A DNA stretch of 64,000 bases from Salana multivorans. GTDB lineage: Bacteria; Actinomycetota; Actinomycetes; Actinomycetales; Beutenbergiaceae. The translations under genes and the position numbers were made by a program. The stretch lies in assembly GCF_003751805.1 (NCBI RefSeq), contig NZ_RKHQ01000001.1, positions 1,860,001 to 1,924,000 on the forward strand. The letters run 5' to 3'. Position 1 is the first letter of the stretch. Every line of letters begins with the position of its first letter. The notes under the pieces are model-generated. The model did no database searches, was not told where the DNA came from, and worked only from the letters and a program-made list of their open reading frames with translations. Shown here one piece after another: positions 43,504 to 52,270 of this stretch.

Positions 43504-44496
43504 TCAGGGCTCCACCGCGTGCTCGGACACCCTGCCGTCGCTGGCGCGCAGCTCGATGGTCTCGGGGAACGGGCCAGCGGTCGTCGTCGGCCACCACGCG
43601 GCGTAGGGCCGATCGAGCGCGCCGCCCGGGCTGTCCGCCGCCCGTGGCGGCGGGTCGGAGACGGTCGCCTCGACGGTGGTGCCGTCGGTCAGGTGGAGGA
43701 CGACGCCTGAGGTCCCCTCGGGCACACCTCCCGTGACGGCCGTCCACCCGACACCGTCGGTGACGCTGTAGCTGTACCCGCCGAAGGGGTCGACGGCGTC
43801 GTCCCCGTCGACCATTCGCGAGTCGGCGGTCCACTCCATCACGGCGACGAGGCTGCCGTCCCCGGCGCCCGAGGAGTCCAGCAGGCACTCGACCTGGAAC
43901 GCGGTCCCGTCGGAGGCCGACCCGCCGCCCAGCACGACGTAGGTCCACGACCCGCGCGAGTCGACGACGACCGGGTCGAGCACGTCGTCGAGCCCGTCGG
44001 CCGTCGCCGTCTCCTCCGGCCCCGTCTCCTCCGTCGCCGCCTCCTGCCCCCGGACCTCGTCGAGCTGCGCGGCGAGGCGGGATCGCGCCTTCGCCTCCGC
44101 CTCGGCCCGGGCGGCCGCGAGCGTGAGCTGCGCCGTGGTCGCGCGCTCCTGGCACTGCAGCACGAGCGTGGTCTCCGCCCCGACGTCGCCCGGCCCGGGG
44201 CTCGGGGACCAGTCGGCGAAGGCCGAGGGTGCGGACGGGCTCGGCCACAGGACGAACACGACGCCGAGGACGACGGCGGCCGCGACCGGCATCATGAGGC
44301 GCAGCGCCCGGGCCCGCCGCGCACGGGCCGCGGCACCTGTCACGCCCGCGCCCGGTCCCGTCCCGTGCCCGATCGCGGCGTCGAGTCCCGCCCGCGCCTC
44401 GACCAGCCGCGCGTCGTCGGGTCGGTCGGGTGCGTGTCGACGCAGGACGTCGGCGCTCCGACTCGGGTCCATCCAGTCGTGGTGCTCGATCCCCAT
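43504..44496 (-). CDS. Membrane protein paired with ECF sigma factor, possible anti-sigma factor
   Basis: A 330-residue protein with one hydrophobic helix (about 78-97, LMMPVAAAVVLGVVFVLWP), a basic cytoplasmic half before it and an extracellular domain after it (helical Glu/Ala-rich part, then a beta-rich part with Cys pair). This layout and its position right after an ECF sigma gene suggest an anti-sigma or sensor partner. However, no HxxxCxxC zinc motif is present, so an atypical mechanism would be needed. GGGAGGGAG stands before the ATG at 44496, and the sigma stop lies at 44498, two bases before the start, indicating tight coupling. Confidence 0.7.
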   Translation of the reverse strand: MGIEHHDWMDPSRSADVLRRHAPDRPDDARLVEARAGLDAAIGHGTGPGAGVTGAAARARRARALRLMMPVAAAVVLGVVFVLWPSPSAPSAFADWSPSPGPGDVGAETTLVLQCQERATTAQLTLAAARAEAEAKARSRLAAQLDEVRGQEAATEETGPEETATADGLDDVLDPVVVDSRGSWTYVVLGGGSASDGTAFQVECLLDSSGAGDGSLVAVMEWTADSRMVDGDDAVDPFGGYSYSVTDGVGWTAVTGGVPEGTSGVVLHLTDGTTVEATVSDPPPRAADSPGGALDRPYAAWWPTTTAGPFPETIELRASDGRVSEHAVEP

Positions 44497-44497
44497 G

Positions 44498-45061
44498 TCA
44501 GTCTCCCTCCCAGGCAATGACGGCGTGAGCACGAGGGTCGGCTCGGCGGGAACGGCCGTCGGCGTCGTCGTCGGGGTGCAGGGCGGCGCGCAGCCGCCGA
44601 CGGGCGCGGTGCAGACGCACCTGGAACGCGCTCACGGAGCAGCCTGCGACGCGGGCGGCATCGGCGGCGGCGAGCCCGTCCCACGACGTGAGCAGCAGGG
44701 CCTCGCGCTCCCGCGGGGTGAGCGCCGCGAGACCTCGCAGGAGCGCATCGCGCTCGAGCGCCACGTCCTCGGCCGCCTCGGCCACCGGTGGCAGGACATC
44801 GGCGATCCGGGCGAGCTCGTCGGCCAGTGCCCGCGCCCGGTAGCGCGAGCGGTAGGCGTTGCGGATCGTGTTGCGGGCGACGACGAGGAGCCACGGCATC
44901 GGCTCCCCGGGCACGTCGGCGAGGCGGCGCCAGGCGATGAGGAAGGTCTCGGAGACGACCTCGGCCGCGGTGTCGGGGTCGACGTGCCGCATCGCGTAGG
45001 CCTGGACCCGGTGCGCATAGGCGTCCCACAGGGCGTTGAGGCGCTCGGCGTCGGTGCTCAC
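44498..45061 (-). CDS. ECF-type RNA polymerase sigma factor
   Basis: A 187-residue ECF sigma factor. Region 2 is at about 10-72 (TAAEVVSETFLIAWRR, then MPWLLVVARNTIRNAYR) and region 4 at about 112-165 (LTPREREALLLTSWDGLAAADAARVAGCS...VRLHRARRRLR), whose second helix would read the -35. It directs transcription in response to an unknown signal and is probably controlled by the downstream membrane protein. The GTG start at 45061 gives a normal-length N-terminus. It lies 65 bases downstream of the DedA gene's start region boundary, on the same strand as DedA. Confidence 0.93.
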   Translation of the reverse strand: MSTDAERLNALWDAYAHRVQAYAMRHVDPDTAAEVVSETFLIAWRRLADVPGEPMPWLLVVARNTIRNAYRSRYRARALADELARIADVLPPVAEAAEDVALERDALLRGLAALTPREREALLLTSWDGLAAADAARVAGCSVSAFQVRLHRARRRLRAALHPDDDADGRSRRADPRAHAVIAWEGD

Positions 45062-45126
45062 ACCACAGGAGTGTCCGAAGGACGCCGTCCCTTACGTCCC
45101 CGTTGCCCGGTCGGTCGGGGGAGGGG

Positions 45127-45855
45127 TCAGACCTTCTCGGGGTCCTCGCCCGTCGCGATCTCGAGCGCCGTCTCGGCGGGCTCCCGGGCGGCCTTGCGGC
45201 GGGCGCGCCAGATCTCGAACACCATCGGCAGCACCGAGATCGCGACGATGACGACGAGCAGCGCCTCGATGTTCTCCTTGACGAACGTGAGGTTGCCCAG
45301 CGCGTAGCCGAGCAGCGTCACCCCGACCGCCCAGACGAGCGCGCCGATCACGTTGTAGGAGACGAAGTGCCGGTAGTTCATCCGGCTCATCCCGGCCGCG
45401 ACGGGCGCGTAGGTCCGCACGATCGGCACGAACCGGGCCAGCACGATCGTGCGGCCGCCGTAGCGCTCGAAGTAGTCGTGGGCCTGCTCGATGTACTTGG
45501 GCTTGAGGATCCTCGCGTTCGGGTTGCGGAACAGCCGCGCGCCGAACTGCCGCCCGATGAAGTACGCGAGCTGGTCCCCGAGGAAGGCCGCGGCGAACAG
45601 CATGACGAGCAGCAGCGGGAGGCTGATGGTGAGCTGGTCCTGCGCCACGAGCGCGCCGGCCGTGAACAGCAGCGAGTCACCCGGCAGGAACGGGAAGAGC
45701 AGCCCCGTCTCGATGAAGATGACCGCGACGATCCCGATGAGCGCGGCGTCGCCGAACCGCTCGATGAGCGTGTTGGCGTCGAGCCAGTCCGGTCCGAGCG
45801 CGATCGTCTGTCCGGCGGCGTCCGCGAGGACGGAGAAGGAGTCGAGGAAGGGCAC
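45127..45855 (-). CDS. DedA-family membrane protein
   Basis: A 242-residue DedA/VTT-domain protein, a family that includes undecaprenyl-phosphate and other lipid flippases. The hallmark FIETGLLFPFLPGDSLLFTAG (conserved Glu and Gly-Asp), the amphipathic loop YFERYGGRTIVLARFVPIVRTYAPVAAG with conserved Arg residues, and four to five hydrophobic segments are clear. The GTG at 45855 is 6 nt after TACCGT. A charged C-terminal tail follows the last helix. The gene is divergent from the TrmH gene. Confidence 0.92.
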   Translation of the reverse strand: MPFLDSFSVLADAAGQTIALGPDWLDANTLIERFGDAALIGIVAVIFIETGLLFPFLPGDSLLFTAGALVAQDQLTISLPLLLVMLFAAAFLGDQLAYFIGRQFGARLFRNPNARILKPKYIEQAHDYFERYGGRTIVLARFVPIVRTYAPVAAGMSRMNYRHFVSYNVIGALVWAVGVTLLGYALGNLTFVKENIEALLVVIVAISVLPMVFEIWRARRKAAREPAETALEIATGEDPEKV

Positions 45856-46025
45856 CGGCCAACGGTAGCGGCCGGGGCGGGCGGTGCCGAGGGCCTGCGC
45901 CGCACGGCGGCCGGGTCTTCACAGGACCCTTGCGTTTGCCCGGGTGGTCGACGCGGCCGGTTCCCGGCCGACGCCCGGCCGGCGCCGGTCGATGCTGCGT
46001 CGCCGGCTCGCGGCAGGATGGTCGC

Positions 46026-46682
46026 GTGAGTGACGAGGCGGAGCGCGCGGTTGGGGTCGGGCCGTGGCCCGGCGGTCCCGACGACTGGCCGGACGACCCG
46101 CGGCTGGACCCGGAGCTGCTCGCCGCCGGCGACCGCCGCAACGTCCTCGACCGGTACCGGTACTGGACGGTCGAGGCGGTCGTCGCCGATCTCGACCGTC
46201 GGCGCGCCCCGCTGCACGTCGCGATCGAGAACCTGGAGCACGACTTCAACATCGGCTCGATCGTCCGCACCGCGAACGCGTTCAACGTCGCGGGCGTGCA
46301 CGTCGTCGGCCGTCGTCGGTGGAACCGGCGCGGTGCGATGGTGACGGACCGCTACCTCCACGTGCACCACCACCCCGAGCCGGCCGACCTGGCGGCCTGG
46401 GCGCGGGCGGCCGGCGTCGTCGTCGTGGGGATCGACAACGTGCCCGGATCGACGCCGCTGGAGACGACGGGGCTGCCGCGGGACTGCGTCCTCGTCCTCG
46501 GCTCGGAGGGGCCGGGGCTGAGCGAGGCGATGCTCGCGGAGTGCGCGCAGGTCCGGCACATCACGCAGTACGGATCGACCCGGTCGATGAATGCCGGGGC
46601 CGCCGGCGCCATCGCGATGTACGCGTGGGCGGGTGCGCACCTCTCGGTCCCGCCGCTCGACCGCAGCGCCGAGGGAGGATGA
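46026..46682 (+). CDS. TrmH-family RNA 2'-O-methyltransferase (SPOUT)
   Basis: A 218-residue SPOUT methyltransferase that methylates ribose 2'-OH in tRNA or rRNA with S-adenosylmethionine. Motif 1 is NIGSIVRTANAF (catalytic Arg), motif 2 VLVLGSEGPGLS and motif 3 HITQYGSTRSMNAGAAGAIAMY, which forms the trefoil knot; the Ser-Met-Asn replaces the more usual Ser-Leu-Asn. The target nucleotide cannot be told. The GTG at 46026 is 6 nt after a CAGGAT hexamer. It precedes the aldolase gene, an order I recall as common in related actinobacteria. Confidence 0.9.
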   Translation: MSDEAERAVGVGPWPGGPDDWPDDPRLDPELLAAGDRRNVLDRYRYWTVEAVVADLDRRRAPLHVAIENLEHDFNIGSIVRTANAFNVAGVHVVGRRRWNRRGAMVTDRYLHVHHHPEPADLAAWARAAGVVVVGIDNVPGSTPLETTGLPRDCVLVLGSEGPGLSEAMLAECAQVRHITQYGSTRSMNAGAAGAIAMYAWAGAHLSVPPLDRSAEGG

Positions 46683-46848
46683 TCGCGGGGACCCGAGGAC
46701 CGGGCCGGACGTCGGCCCCGGACCGTGCGTCGGCGCCACTCGCCGGGGCCGCCGGCCGCGGGACGGACGTCCCTGCCGCGCGCGGGGCCGGGCGTGCCAG
46801 ACTTGGGCCGACAGGTTCCCACCGAGACATCCGAGACGAAGGAGCCCC

Positions 46849-47868
46849 ATGCCCATCGCAACCCCCGAGCAGTACGCCGAGATGATCGACCGGGCCAAGG
46901 CCGGCTCGTTCGCCTACCCCGCCATCAACATCACGTCCTCGCAGACCGTGACCGCCGCCATCCAGGGCTTCGCCGAGGCGGAGTCGGACGGCATCATCCA
47001 GGTCTCCGTCGGCGGCGCCGAGTACGCGGCGGGCTCGACGGTCAAGGACCGCGTCCTCGGCTCGATCGCCCTGGCCGCCTACGCGACCGAGGTCGCCAAG
47101 GGCTACGGCGTCACCATCGCGCTGCACACCGACCACTGCGTCAAGAAGAACATCGACTCCTGGGTCCGCCCGCTCCTCCAGCTCGAGGCGGAGCAGGTCA
47201 AGGCCGGCGGTCTGCCGACGTTCCAGTCGCACATGTACGACGGCTCGGACGTCCCGCTCGAGGAGAACCTCAGCATCGCGTCGGAGCTCCTCGAGCTCTC
47301 CCAGGCGGCCCGCACGATCCTCGAGATCGAGGTCGGCGTCGTCGGCGGCGAGGAGGACGGCCACGAGGCCGAGATCAACGAGAAGCTCTACACGACCCCC
47401 GAGGACGGCCTGCGCACGGTCGAGGTCCTCGGCTCCGGCGAGAAGGGCCGCTACCTCACGGCTCTCACGTTCGGCAACGTGCACGGCGTCTACAAGCCGG
47501 GCGCCGTCAAGCTGCGTCCGGCCATCCTCAAGGAGATCCAGGACGTCGTCGGCGGCAAGCTCGGCAAGGACAAGCCGTTCGACCTCGTCTTCCACGGCGG
47601 CTCCGGCTCGACGGCCGAGGAGATCTCCGCCGCCGTCGACTTCGGCGTCATCAAGATGAACATCGACACGGACACGCAGTACGCGTTCACGCGCCCCGTC
47701 GTCGGCCACATGTTCACGCAGTACGACGGCGTCCTCAAGATCGACGGCGAGGTGGGCAACAAGAAGGCCTACGACCCGCGCGCCTGGGGCAAGCTGGCCG
47801 AGGCCGGCATGGCCGCCCGCGTGGTGGAGGCCTGCCAGCAGCTCCGCTCCGCCGGCCACAAGATGTGA
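46849..47868 (+). CDS. fbaA: Class II fructose-bisphosphate aldolase
   Basis: A 339-residue zinc-dependent aldolase for fructose 1,6-bisphosphate cleavage in glycolysis and gluconeogenesis. LHTDHC holds the catalytic Asp and a zinc His; further ligands are in the IEVGVVGGEEDG region, in FGNVHGVY and in VFHGGSGS. The terminal NIDTDTQYAFTRPV is the dihydroxyacetone-phosphate binding end. The ATG at 46849 follows GAAGGAG. A likely -10 (CAGACT, 46798-46803) gives a leader of about 45 nt. Codon choice (almost only C/G-ending, strongly biased) fits very high expression. A perfect terminator hairpin follows the stop. Confidence 0.97.
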   Translation: MPIATPEQYAEMIDRAKAGSFAYPAINITSSQTVTAAIQGFAEAESDGIIQVSVGGAEYAAGSTVKDRVLGSIALAAYATEVAKGYGVTIALHTDHCVKKNIDSWVRPLLQLEAEQVKAGGLPTFQSHMYDGSDVPLEENLSIASELLELSQAARTILEIEVGVVGGEEDGHEAEINEKLYTTPEDGLRTVEVLGSGEKGRYLTALTFGNVHGVYKPGAVKLRPAILKEIQDVVGGKLGKDKPFDLVFHGGSGSTAEEISAAVDFGVIKMNIDTDTQYAFTRPVVGHMFTQYDGVLKIDGEVGNKKAYDPRAWGKLAEAGMAARVVEACQQLRSAGHKM

Positions 47869-47905
47869 CCAGCCCCCGCGGCTGACGCGACGCGCGCGTC
47901 GCGCC

Positions 47906-47948
47906 GACGCCCCCGGTTCCCGCCTTCGTGGCCGGAACCGGGGGCGTC
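47906..47948 (+). terminator. Transcription terminator hairpin after fbaA
   Basis: GACGCCCCCGGTTCC at 47906-47920 pairs perfectly over 15 bp with 47934-47948 around a 13-nt loop, 38 bases after the aldolase stop. There is no T-tract, as is common for actinobacterial terminators. Confidence 0.8.
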
Positions 47949-48060
47949 GCTGCGTTCGCGAGGTCGGCGAGCCGGCTGGGGTTGGACCCCCTGGCGCACC
48001 GAGCCACCGGGGTCTGGGAGGATGGGCGCGGCAACGCACCCGATCCAGGAGTTGATCCAG

Positions 48061-49347
48061 ATGCCAGCAGTGGTCGTCGTCGGAGCCCAGTGGGGCGACG
48101 AGGGCAAGGGCAAGGCAACCGACCAGCTCGGCGCCCAGGTCGACTACGTCGTGAAGTTCAACGGCGGCAACAACGCGGGCCACACCGTCGTCATCGGCGA
48201 CGAGAAGTACGCGCTGCACCTGCTGCCGTCGGGCATCCTCTCGCCGGGTGTCACGCCCGTGATCGGCAACGGCGTCGTCATCGACATCGAGGTCCTGTTC
48301 TCCGAGCTCGACCATCTCGAGGCCCGCGGCGTCGACACCTCCAAGCTCCTCGTCTCGGCCAACGCGCACGTCATCCCGCCGTACAACCGGACGCTGGACA
48401 AGGTCACGGAGCGGTTCCTCGGCAAGCGCCAGATCGGGACCACCGGCCGCGGCATCGGGCCGACCTACGCGGACAAGATGAACCGCGTCGGGATCCGGGT
48501 CCAGGACCTCTACGACGAGAAGATCCTGCGCGAGAAGGTCGAGGGCGCCCTCGACCTGAAGAACCAGATCCTGCTCAAGGTCTACAACCGCCGCGCCGTC
48601 ACAGTCGAGGAGACGATGGACGCGCTGCTCGCGTTCGCCGACCGGCTCGCGCCGATGGTGGCGGACTGCTCGCTCGTGCTCAACCAGGCGCTCGACGCCG
48701 GGCAGACCCTCCTGTTCGAGGCGGGTCAGGCGACGATGCTCGACGTCGACCACGGCACCTACCCGTTCGTGACGTCCTCCTCGGCGACGGCGGCCGGCGC
48801 GTGCACCGGCTCGGGCATCGGCCCGACGCGGATCGACTCCGTGGTCGGCGTCATCAAGGCGTACACGACCCGCGTCGGCGAGGGCCCGTTCCCGACCGAG
48901 CTGCACGACGACATGGGCGAGTTCCTGCGCAAGACCGGCGGGGAGTTCGGCGTCACGACGGGCCGGCCGCGCCGCTGCGGCTGGTACGACGCCGTCATCG
49001 CGCGGTACGCCTCGCGGATCAACGGGCTGACCGACCTCGTGCTGACCAAGCTCGACGTGCTCACCGGCCTGGAGAAGGTCCCGGTGTGCGTCGCGTACGA
49101 CGTCGACGGCGTCCGCTACGACGAGATGCCGGCCGACCAGAGCGCGTTCCACCACGCCGTCCCGGTCTACGAGTACCTGCCCGGCTGGTGGGAGGACATC
49201 TCCGGCGCGCGCACGTTCGAGGAGCTGCCCGCGAACGCGCGGTCCTACGTCGAGCACCTCGAGGACATCTCGGGCACGCGCATCTCCTCGATCGGCGTCG
49301 GCCCGCAGCGCGAGGCCACGATCGTCCGCCACCCGATCCTCGGCTGA
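48061..49347 (+). CDS. purA: Adenylosuccinate synthase
   Basis: A 428-residue GTP-dependent enzyme that joins IMP and aspartate in AMP synthesis. The N-terminal [15 protein letters not shown]-loop with catalytic Asp, the NNAGHTV block with catalytic His, [14 protein letters not shown] and [13 protein letters not shown] are all intact. AGGAG at 48047-48051 precedes the ATG by nine bases. It is followed 8 bases after the stop by the first 57-bp direct repeat, where the bacteriocin-like module begins. The ancestral neighbour downstream was probably the VOC gene now at 53454. Confidence 0.97.
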   Translation: MPAVVVVGAQWGDEGKGKATDQLGAQVDYVVKFNGGNNAGHTVVIGDEKYALHLLPSGILSPGVTPVIGNGVVIDIEVLFSELDHLEARGVDTSKLLVSANAHVIPPYNRTLDKVTERFLGKRQIGTTGRGIGPTYADKMNRVGIRVQDLYDEKILREKVEGALDLKNQILLKVYNRRAVTVEETMDALLAFADRLAPMVADCSLVLNQALDAGQTLLFEAGQATMLDVDHGTYPFVTSSSATAAGACTGSGIGPTRIDSVVGVIKAYTTRVGEGPFPTELHDDMGEFLRKTGGEFGVTTGRPRRCGWYDAVIARYASRINGLTDLVLTKLDVLTGLEKVPVCVAYDVDGVRYDEMPADQSAFHHAVPVYEYLPGWWEDISGARTFEELPANARSYVEHLEDISGTRISSIGVGPQREATIVRHPILG

Positions 49348-49354
49348 CGTCGGC

Positions 49355-49411
49355 GGCCGGGTCGCGGGGCACCTCCGGCGGCGCCGCGCCCGTCGACCCT
49401 CCGGTGCGCGG
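49355..49411. repeat. 57-bp direct repeat, left copy (module boundary)
   Basis: This 57-base segment, just after purA, recurs at 53358-53414 with one mismatch (56 of 57 identical). The two copies have the same orientation and bracket the whole five-gene bacteriocin-like operon. Sequence outside the copies is unrelated, so the boundaries are sharp. It is noncoding here. It resembles an attachment-site or recombination duplication rather than a short transposon target duplication. Confidence 0.95.
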
Positions 49412-49461
49412 TGCGCCGGGTATCGCCTCGTTTCTACTCGCTCCGCCCCCGTCCATCACCC

Positions 49462-49490
49462 TTGCTCACAAACCGGCCCACTGCTACTTT
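49462..49490 (+). promoter_or_regulatory. Sigma-70-type promoter of the bacteriocin-like operon
   Basis: TTGCTC at 49462-49467 and TACTTT at 49485-49490 are separated by 17 bases, inside an unusually AT-rich patch. This predicts a leader of about 30 nt before the ATG at 49526, with AAGGGAG (49512-49518) as ribosome-binding site. Unlike most genes in the window, the message is not leaderless. Confidence 0.65.
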
Positions 49491-49525
49491 TATGTATCAA
49501 GGGCGGTGAGCAAGGGAGCTTTCAG

Positions 49526-49978
49526 ATGATCCGCGGAGTGCGTCGGGGTGTCGGAGCGCTGGCGATGATGCTTGTGCTGGTGGTTGGCGGGGTGACGGCG
49601 GCGAACGCCGATGCCTCGGGAGTGTCGAGCTGGGGTGGGTTGACGGTCAACGTCAAGGGCCAGTCGGTCGGGATCCCGGGAGGAACGCTCTACCACGAGA
49701 TCAAGGGCAAGGGGAAGCTCATCACCTACACCTGGGCGAACACTGCCCAGTTCGCCTCCGGCCCGATTTGCCTGTGGCGGATCGACTTCACCTTTAAGAG
49801 CGGTGGAAGCGTGTACAGCAGATCCAAGGGCGCTCACCACTCGCAGTGCAACTGGGGCAACTCGGCGCACCGGGAGTCCGGGTTCCGGCGGCAGGCGGCA
49901 CGCGACGGTCAGGCCTGCGCGCAGCTCTACATCGACGGACGCTCGAAGACGGAACAGTGCCACTGGATCTACGGATGA
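49526..49978 (+). CDS. Secreted lactococcin-972-like peptide (putative bacteriocin)
   Basis: A 150-residue secreted protein. A basic start and core (LAMMLVLVVGGVTAANA) form a Sec signal peptide ending near residue 28. The C-terminal part has the loose pattern of lactococcin 972: VYSRSKGAHHSQ (Y-S then H-H-S), a G-x-x-A-x-A segment (DGQACAQLY) and a final aromatic tail (HWIYG). Four cysteines (PICL, SQCN, QACA, EQCH) could form two disulfides, which lactococcin 972 lacks. Lactococcin 972 blocks septum formation through lipid II. AAGGGAG lies 7 nt before the ATG. Base use is less GC-rich than in neighbouring genes. The family call is tentative; secretion is well supported. Confidence 0.6.
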   Translation: MIRGVRRGVGALAMMLVLVVGGVTAANADASGVSSWGGLTVNVKGQSVGIPGGTLYHEIKGKGKLITYTWANTAQFASGPICLWRIDFTFKSGGSVYSRSKGAHHSQCNWGNSAHRESGFRRQAARDGQACAQLYIDGRSKTEQCHWIYG

Positions 49979-50574
49979 GTGCTCGTGTCCTTCGCGCCTC
50001 GCTCGCGGCGGTGGCCCTCGTTACCACCGCTGCGTGCGCTGCCAACGGCGATCCGGCCGGGGCCGACGACCTCGACTGGTACCTGGAGAACGCTCCGGAG
50101 AACCAGCGGGTGCTCCTGGAGGACGGCGAGCTGACCTACGCCGAGTACGAGCAGGCGGTGATCTCTGCACGTGACTGTGTTGTCGAGGCGGGCTACGAGC
50201 CCGGCCCGATCGAGCTGACGCAGGGCTTGCTCGGTTACGAGATCGAGGTGGACTACACCGGCGAGAGCGATCCCGAGGCTGCGGACCGACGCTTCCTGGA
50301 GATCACCGACAGCTGCTGGAACGACAACGCCGGCCTGGTCTCGATGTTCTGGGCGCAGACGCTGGTGCTGGATCGCGACGAGAAGGAGGCCATGCGCCCG
50401 GAGGTCATCGCCTGCCTCAACGACGCGGGGCTCGACCTGTCGAACAACGCCTCCGACGACCAGATCGCCGAGGCACTCATCCAGGACGCCGAGGACAACG
50501 CGCAGGTGGCCGGGCCGTCGCCGGTCGACGAGTGCCTGGACGAGTTCTACCAGTTCTTCCTCATGACGCCGTAG
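49975..50574 (+). CDS. Small lipoprotein of the bacteriocin-like operon
   Basis: A 199-residue predicted lipoprotein: SARVLRASLAAVALVTTAAC gives a signal peptide with lipidated Cys near residue 21. The mature part is acidic and helical (LLEDGELTYAEYEQAVISARDCVVEAGYEPG), with pairs of cysteines at RDCV, DSCW, IACL and DECL spaced as in two related halves. No family is recognised. The ATG overlaps the bacteriocin-like stop by four bases (ATGA), so it is translated in step with it. A surface immunity or binding function is a guess from position only. Confidence 0.75.
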   Translation: MSARVLRASLAAVALVTTAACAANGDPAGADDLDWYLENAPENQRVLLEDGELTYAEYEQAVISARDCVVEAGYEPGPIELTQGLLGYEIEVDYTGESDPEAADRRFLEITDSCWNDNAGLVSMFWAQTLVLDRDEKEAMRPEVIACLNDAGLDLSNNASDDQIAEALIQDAEDNAQVAGPSPVDECLDEFYQFFLMTP

Positions 50575-50583
50575 GGCATACAG

Positions 50584-51630
50584 ATGTCGAGCGAGTCGCG
50601 TGCGGTCGCCGCGGTCGTCGGACTGCTCATCGTTCCCCTTGTCGTGTCGCTCGCGTGGATTCTGGTGCCCCAGCCCGCCCGGCCATGGGCCGAGCGCGAG
50701 GTCGCGGCGATCATCCTGGTCCCGATACCCGCGGCCAGGTCCGAGCTGGTGGAACGGGTCGAGCTGGGTGTCGAGCGAGGCTCACCGACGGCGCTGCTGT
50801 ACGGCGGACCGTCCGGTGTCGTCGAGCGGGTGGCTTCCTCGGGGGACCCCGCCGGGAGCGGTGAGGTCATCATGACGGTCGGCGGCGGCGTCGTTCGCGC
50901 GCTCGTCGCCGACCGACCCCTGTCGGGTCCTGTCTCGCTCGAGAGTCCCGAACCGGAGATCCAGGCGGTGGCGGAGGTCCTGGTCGCCGCCGGCGTGCTC
51001 ACCGACACGACCGCAGCCGCCAACCCGGACGCGTTCGCCCAGGCCGTCGACGCCTATGCCCTGCAGCAGGGGTGGGTGCCGCCCGAGCCCGGTGTGTTCG
51101 ATCCCGGATGGGTGATCTGGCTCGGTCCGCGACCAGCCCGGCTCGAGCTCAACGTGATGCTGGGTGTGCCGGCAGAGCCGGGACAGGTCATTGGGCAGAC
51201 CACCACTCCGGTCCTGGCGCTCGTCCTGGGCGCGGAGTCGCCGCGTGATGCCACGGTGCGGATCTCGGGAACCGAGCTGGCCGTTCCCGCTGACGGACGC
51301 CTCACCGGTGAGGAGCTGTCGAACGTCGATGCGGAGGTGCCTCCGGACGGGACCACGTTCTCCGCTGAGCTCGTCGTGCGACCGGAGCAGCCCGTCCTCA
51401 CCGTCGCCACGTCGTCCGTGGTCCGCAGCAGCGACGGCCGCACCTGTGTCCTCCGTGTCCCGCCCGGGCTCGACCCGAACGACGAGGCTGCCGTGCGCGC
51501 TCACCTGGAGAGCGTTCCGGTCGAGGTGCTGAGTGGAACGCCCGGGCTGCAGCACGTCGTCGGTGAGCTGGTAGAGGGCGACGCGATCGTCGGCAACGTC
51601 TCCGTCGACGGGTTGCCGCGTGGATGCTGA
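50584..51630 (+). CDS. Membrane-anchored periplasmic-adaptor-like protein with peptidoglycan-binding-like segment
   Basis: A 348-residue protein with one N-terminal membrane helix (about 8-27) and an extracellular remainder. The segment NPDAFAQAVDAYALQQGWVPPEPGVFDPGWVIWLGP (about 150-185) has the PG_binding_1 pattern (x-AVxxFQ-xxG then GxFDPGxVxWL). After it come short beta repeats like those of actinobacterial adaptor subunits found beside MacB-type ABC pumps. It lies 9 bases after the lipoprotein gene, and its last 11 bases overlap the ATPase gene. It likely links the ABC pump to the wall. Confidence 0.65.
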   Translation: MSSESRAVAAVVGLLIVPLVVSLAWILVPQPARPWAEREVAAIILVPIPAARSELVERVELGVERGSPTALLYGGPSGVVERVASSGDPAGSGEVIMTVGGGVVRALVADRPLSGPVSLESPEPEIQAVAEVLVAAGVLTDTTAAANPDAFAQAVDAYALQQGWVPPEPGVFDPGWVIWLGPRPARLELNVMLGVPAEPGQVIGQTTTPVLALVLGAESPRDATVRISGTELAVPADGRLTGEELSNVDAEVPPDGTTFSAELVVRPEQPVLTVATSSVVRSSDGRTCVLRVPPGLDPNDEAAVRAHLESVPVEVLSGTPGLQHVVGELVEGDAIVGNVSVDGLPRGC

Positions 51631-52270
51631 GCTTGCCGTTGCCCTCGAGGATGTCGGGTTCGAGTACGGACGCGGGCTCGACGCCGTCGTGGACAGGGCC
51701 ACCTTCGACGTCCGGTACGGGGTCGCGACGTGCCTGTACGGCCCGTCCGGCTCCGGAAAATCGACTCTTCTGGCGCTGATCGGCCGCCTGGTCCAGCCGA
51801 CCCGAGGGCGAGTCGGCTGGCATCCCCGGCACGCGGGCGAGTCCGCTCCCCGGTTCGCGTGGGTGACCCAGGCCGCCAACCTCGTGCCGTCCCTCACCGT
51901 GGTCGAGAACGTGGCTCTGGGGCCTCTGGCGCGATCGGGATCCGTTGCCGGCTCCTACGCTCGCGCTGAGTCCGCGATCGCTGCGGTCGGTCTGCTCGGG
52001 CTCGAGCGGCGCCCCGTCACGGCCGTCTCCGGTGGACAGATGCAGCGGGTCGCGATCGCGCGGGCGCTCGCCAGCGACGCCGACGTCCTCCTTGCCGACG
52101 AGCCGACCGCGAACCTGGACGCGAGCGCAGCCGCCGTCGTCCTCGAGGCGATCGGTCTGGCCGTCGAGGCGGGGGCGGCCGTCGTCGTCGCCTCGCACGA
52201 TGCGGCCGTCCTGGAGCTCGCCTCGTCCCGCATCGAGGTTCGAGGTGGATCGTGCCGAGTCGTCGGCTGA
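51620..52270 (+). CDS. ABC transporter ATP-binding protein (MacB/LolD-like)
   Basis: A 216-residue stand-alone ABC ATPase. Walker A is GPSGSGKST (about 41-49), the Q-loop is in WVTQAANLVPSLTVVENVALG, the signature is VSGGQMQRVAIARAL, Walker B is VLLADEPT and the switch His is in VVASHD. This pattern matches the MacB/LolD branch, which drives mechanotransmission rather than classical import. GTG 51620 overlaps the adaptor gene by 11 bases, and its own end overlaps the permease by 19. In lactococcin 972 clusters such ATPases serve immunity or release. Confidence 0.92.
   Translation: MDAELAVALEDVGFEYGRGLDAVVDRATFDVRYGVATCLYGPSGSGKSTLLALIGRLVQPTRGRVGWHPRHAGESAPRFAWVTQAANLVPSLTVVENVALGPLARSGSVAGSYARAESAIAAVGLLGLERRPVTAVSGGQMQRVAIARALASDADVLLADEPTANLDASAAAVVLEAIGLAVEAGAAVVVASHDAAVLELASSRIEVRGGSCRVVG

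Noticed and set aside
47906..47948. Perfect 15-bp inverted repeat considered as another mobile palindrome
   Set aside because: It is 38 bases after fbaA, unrelated in sequence to the other palindromes, and best explained as a terminator.
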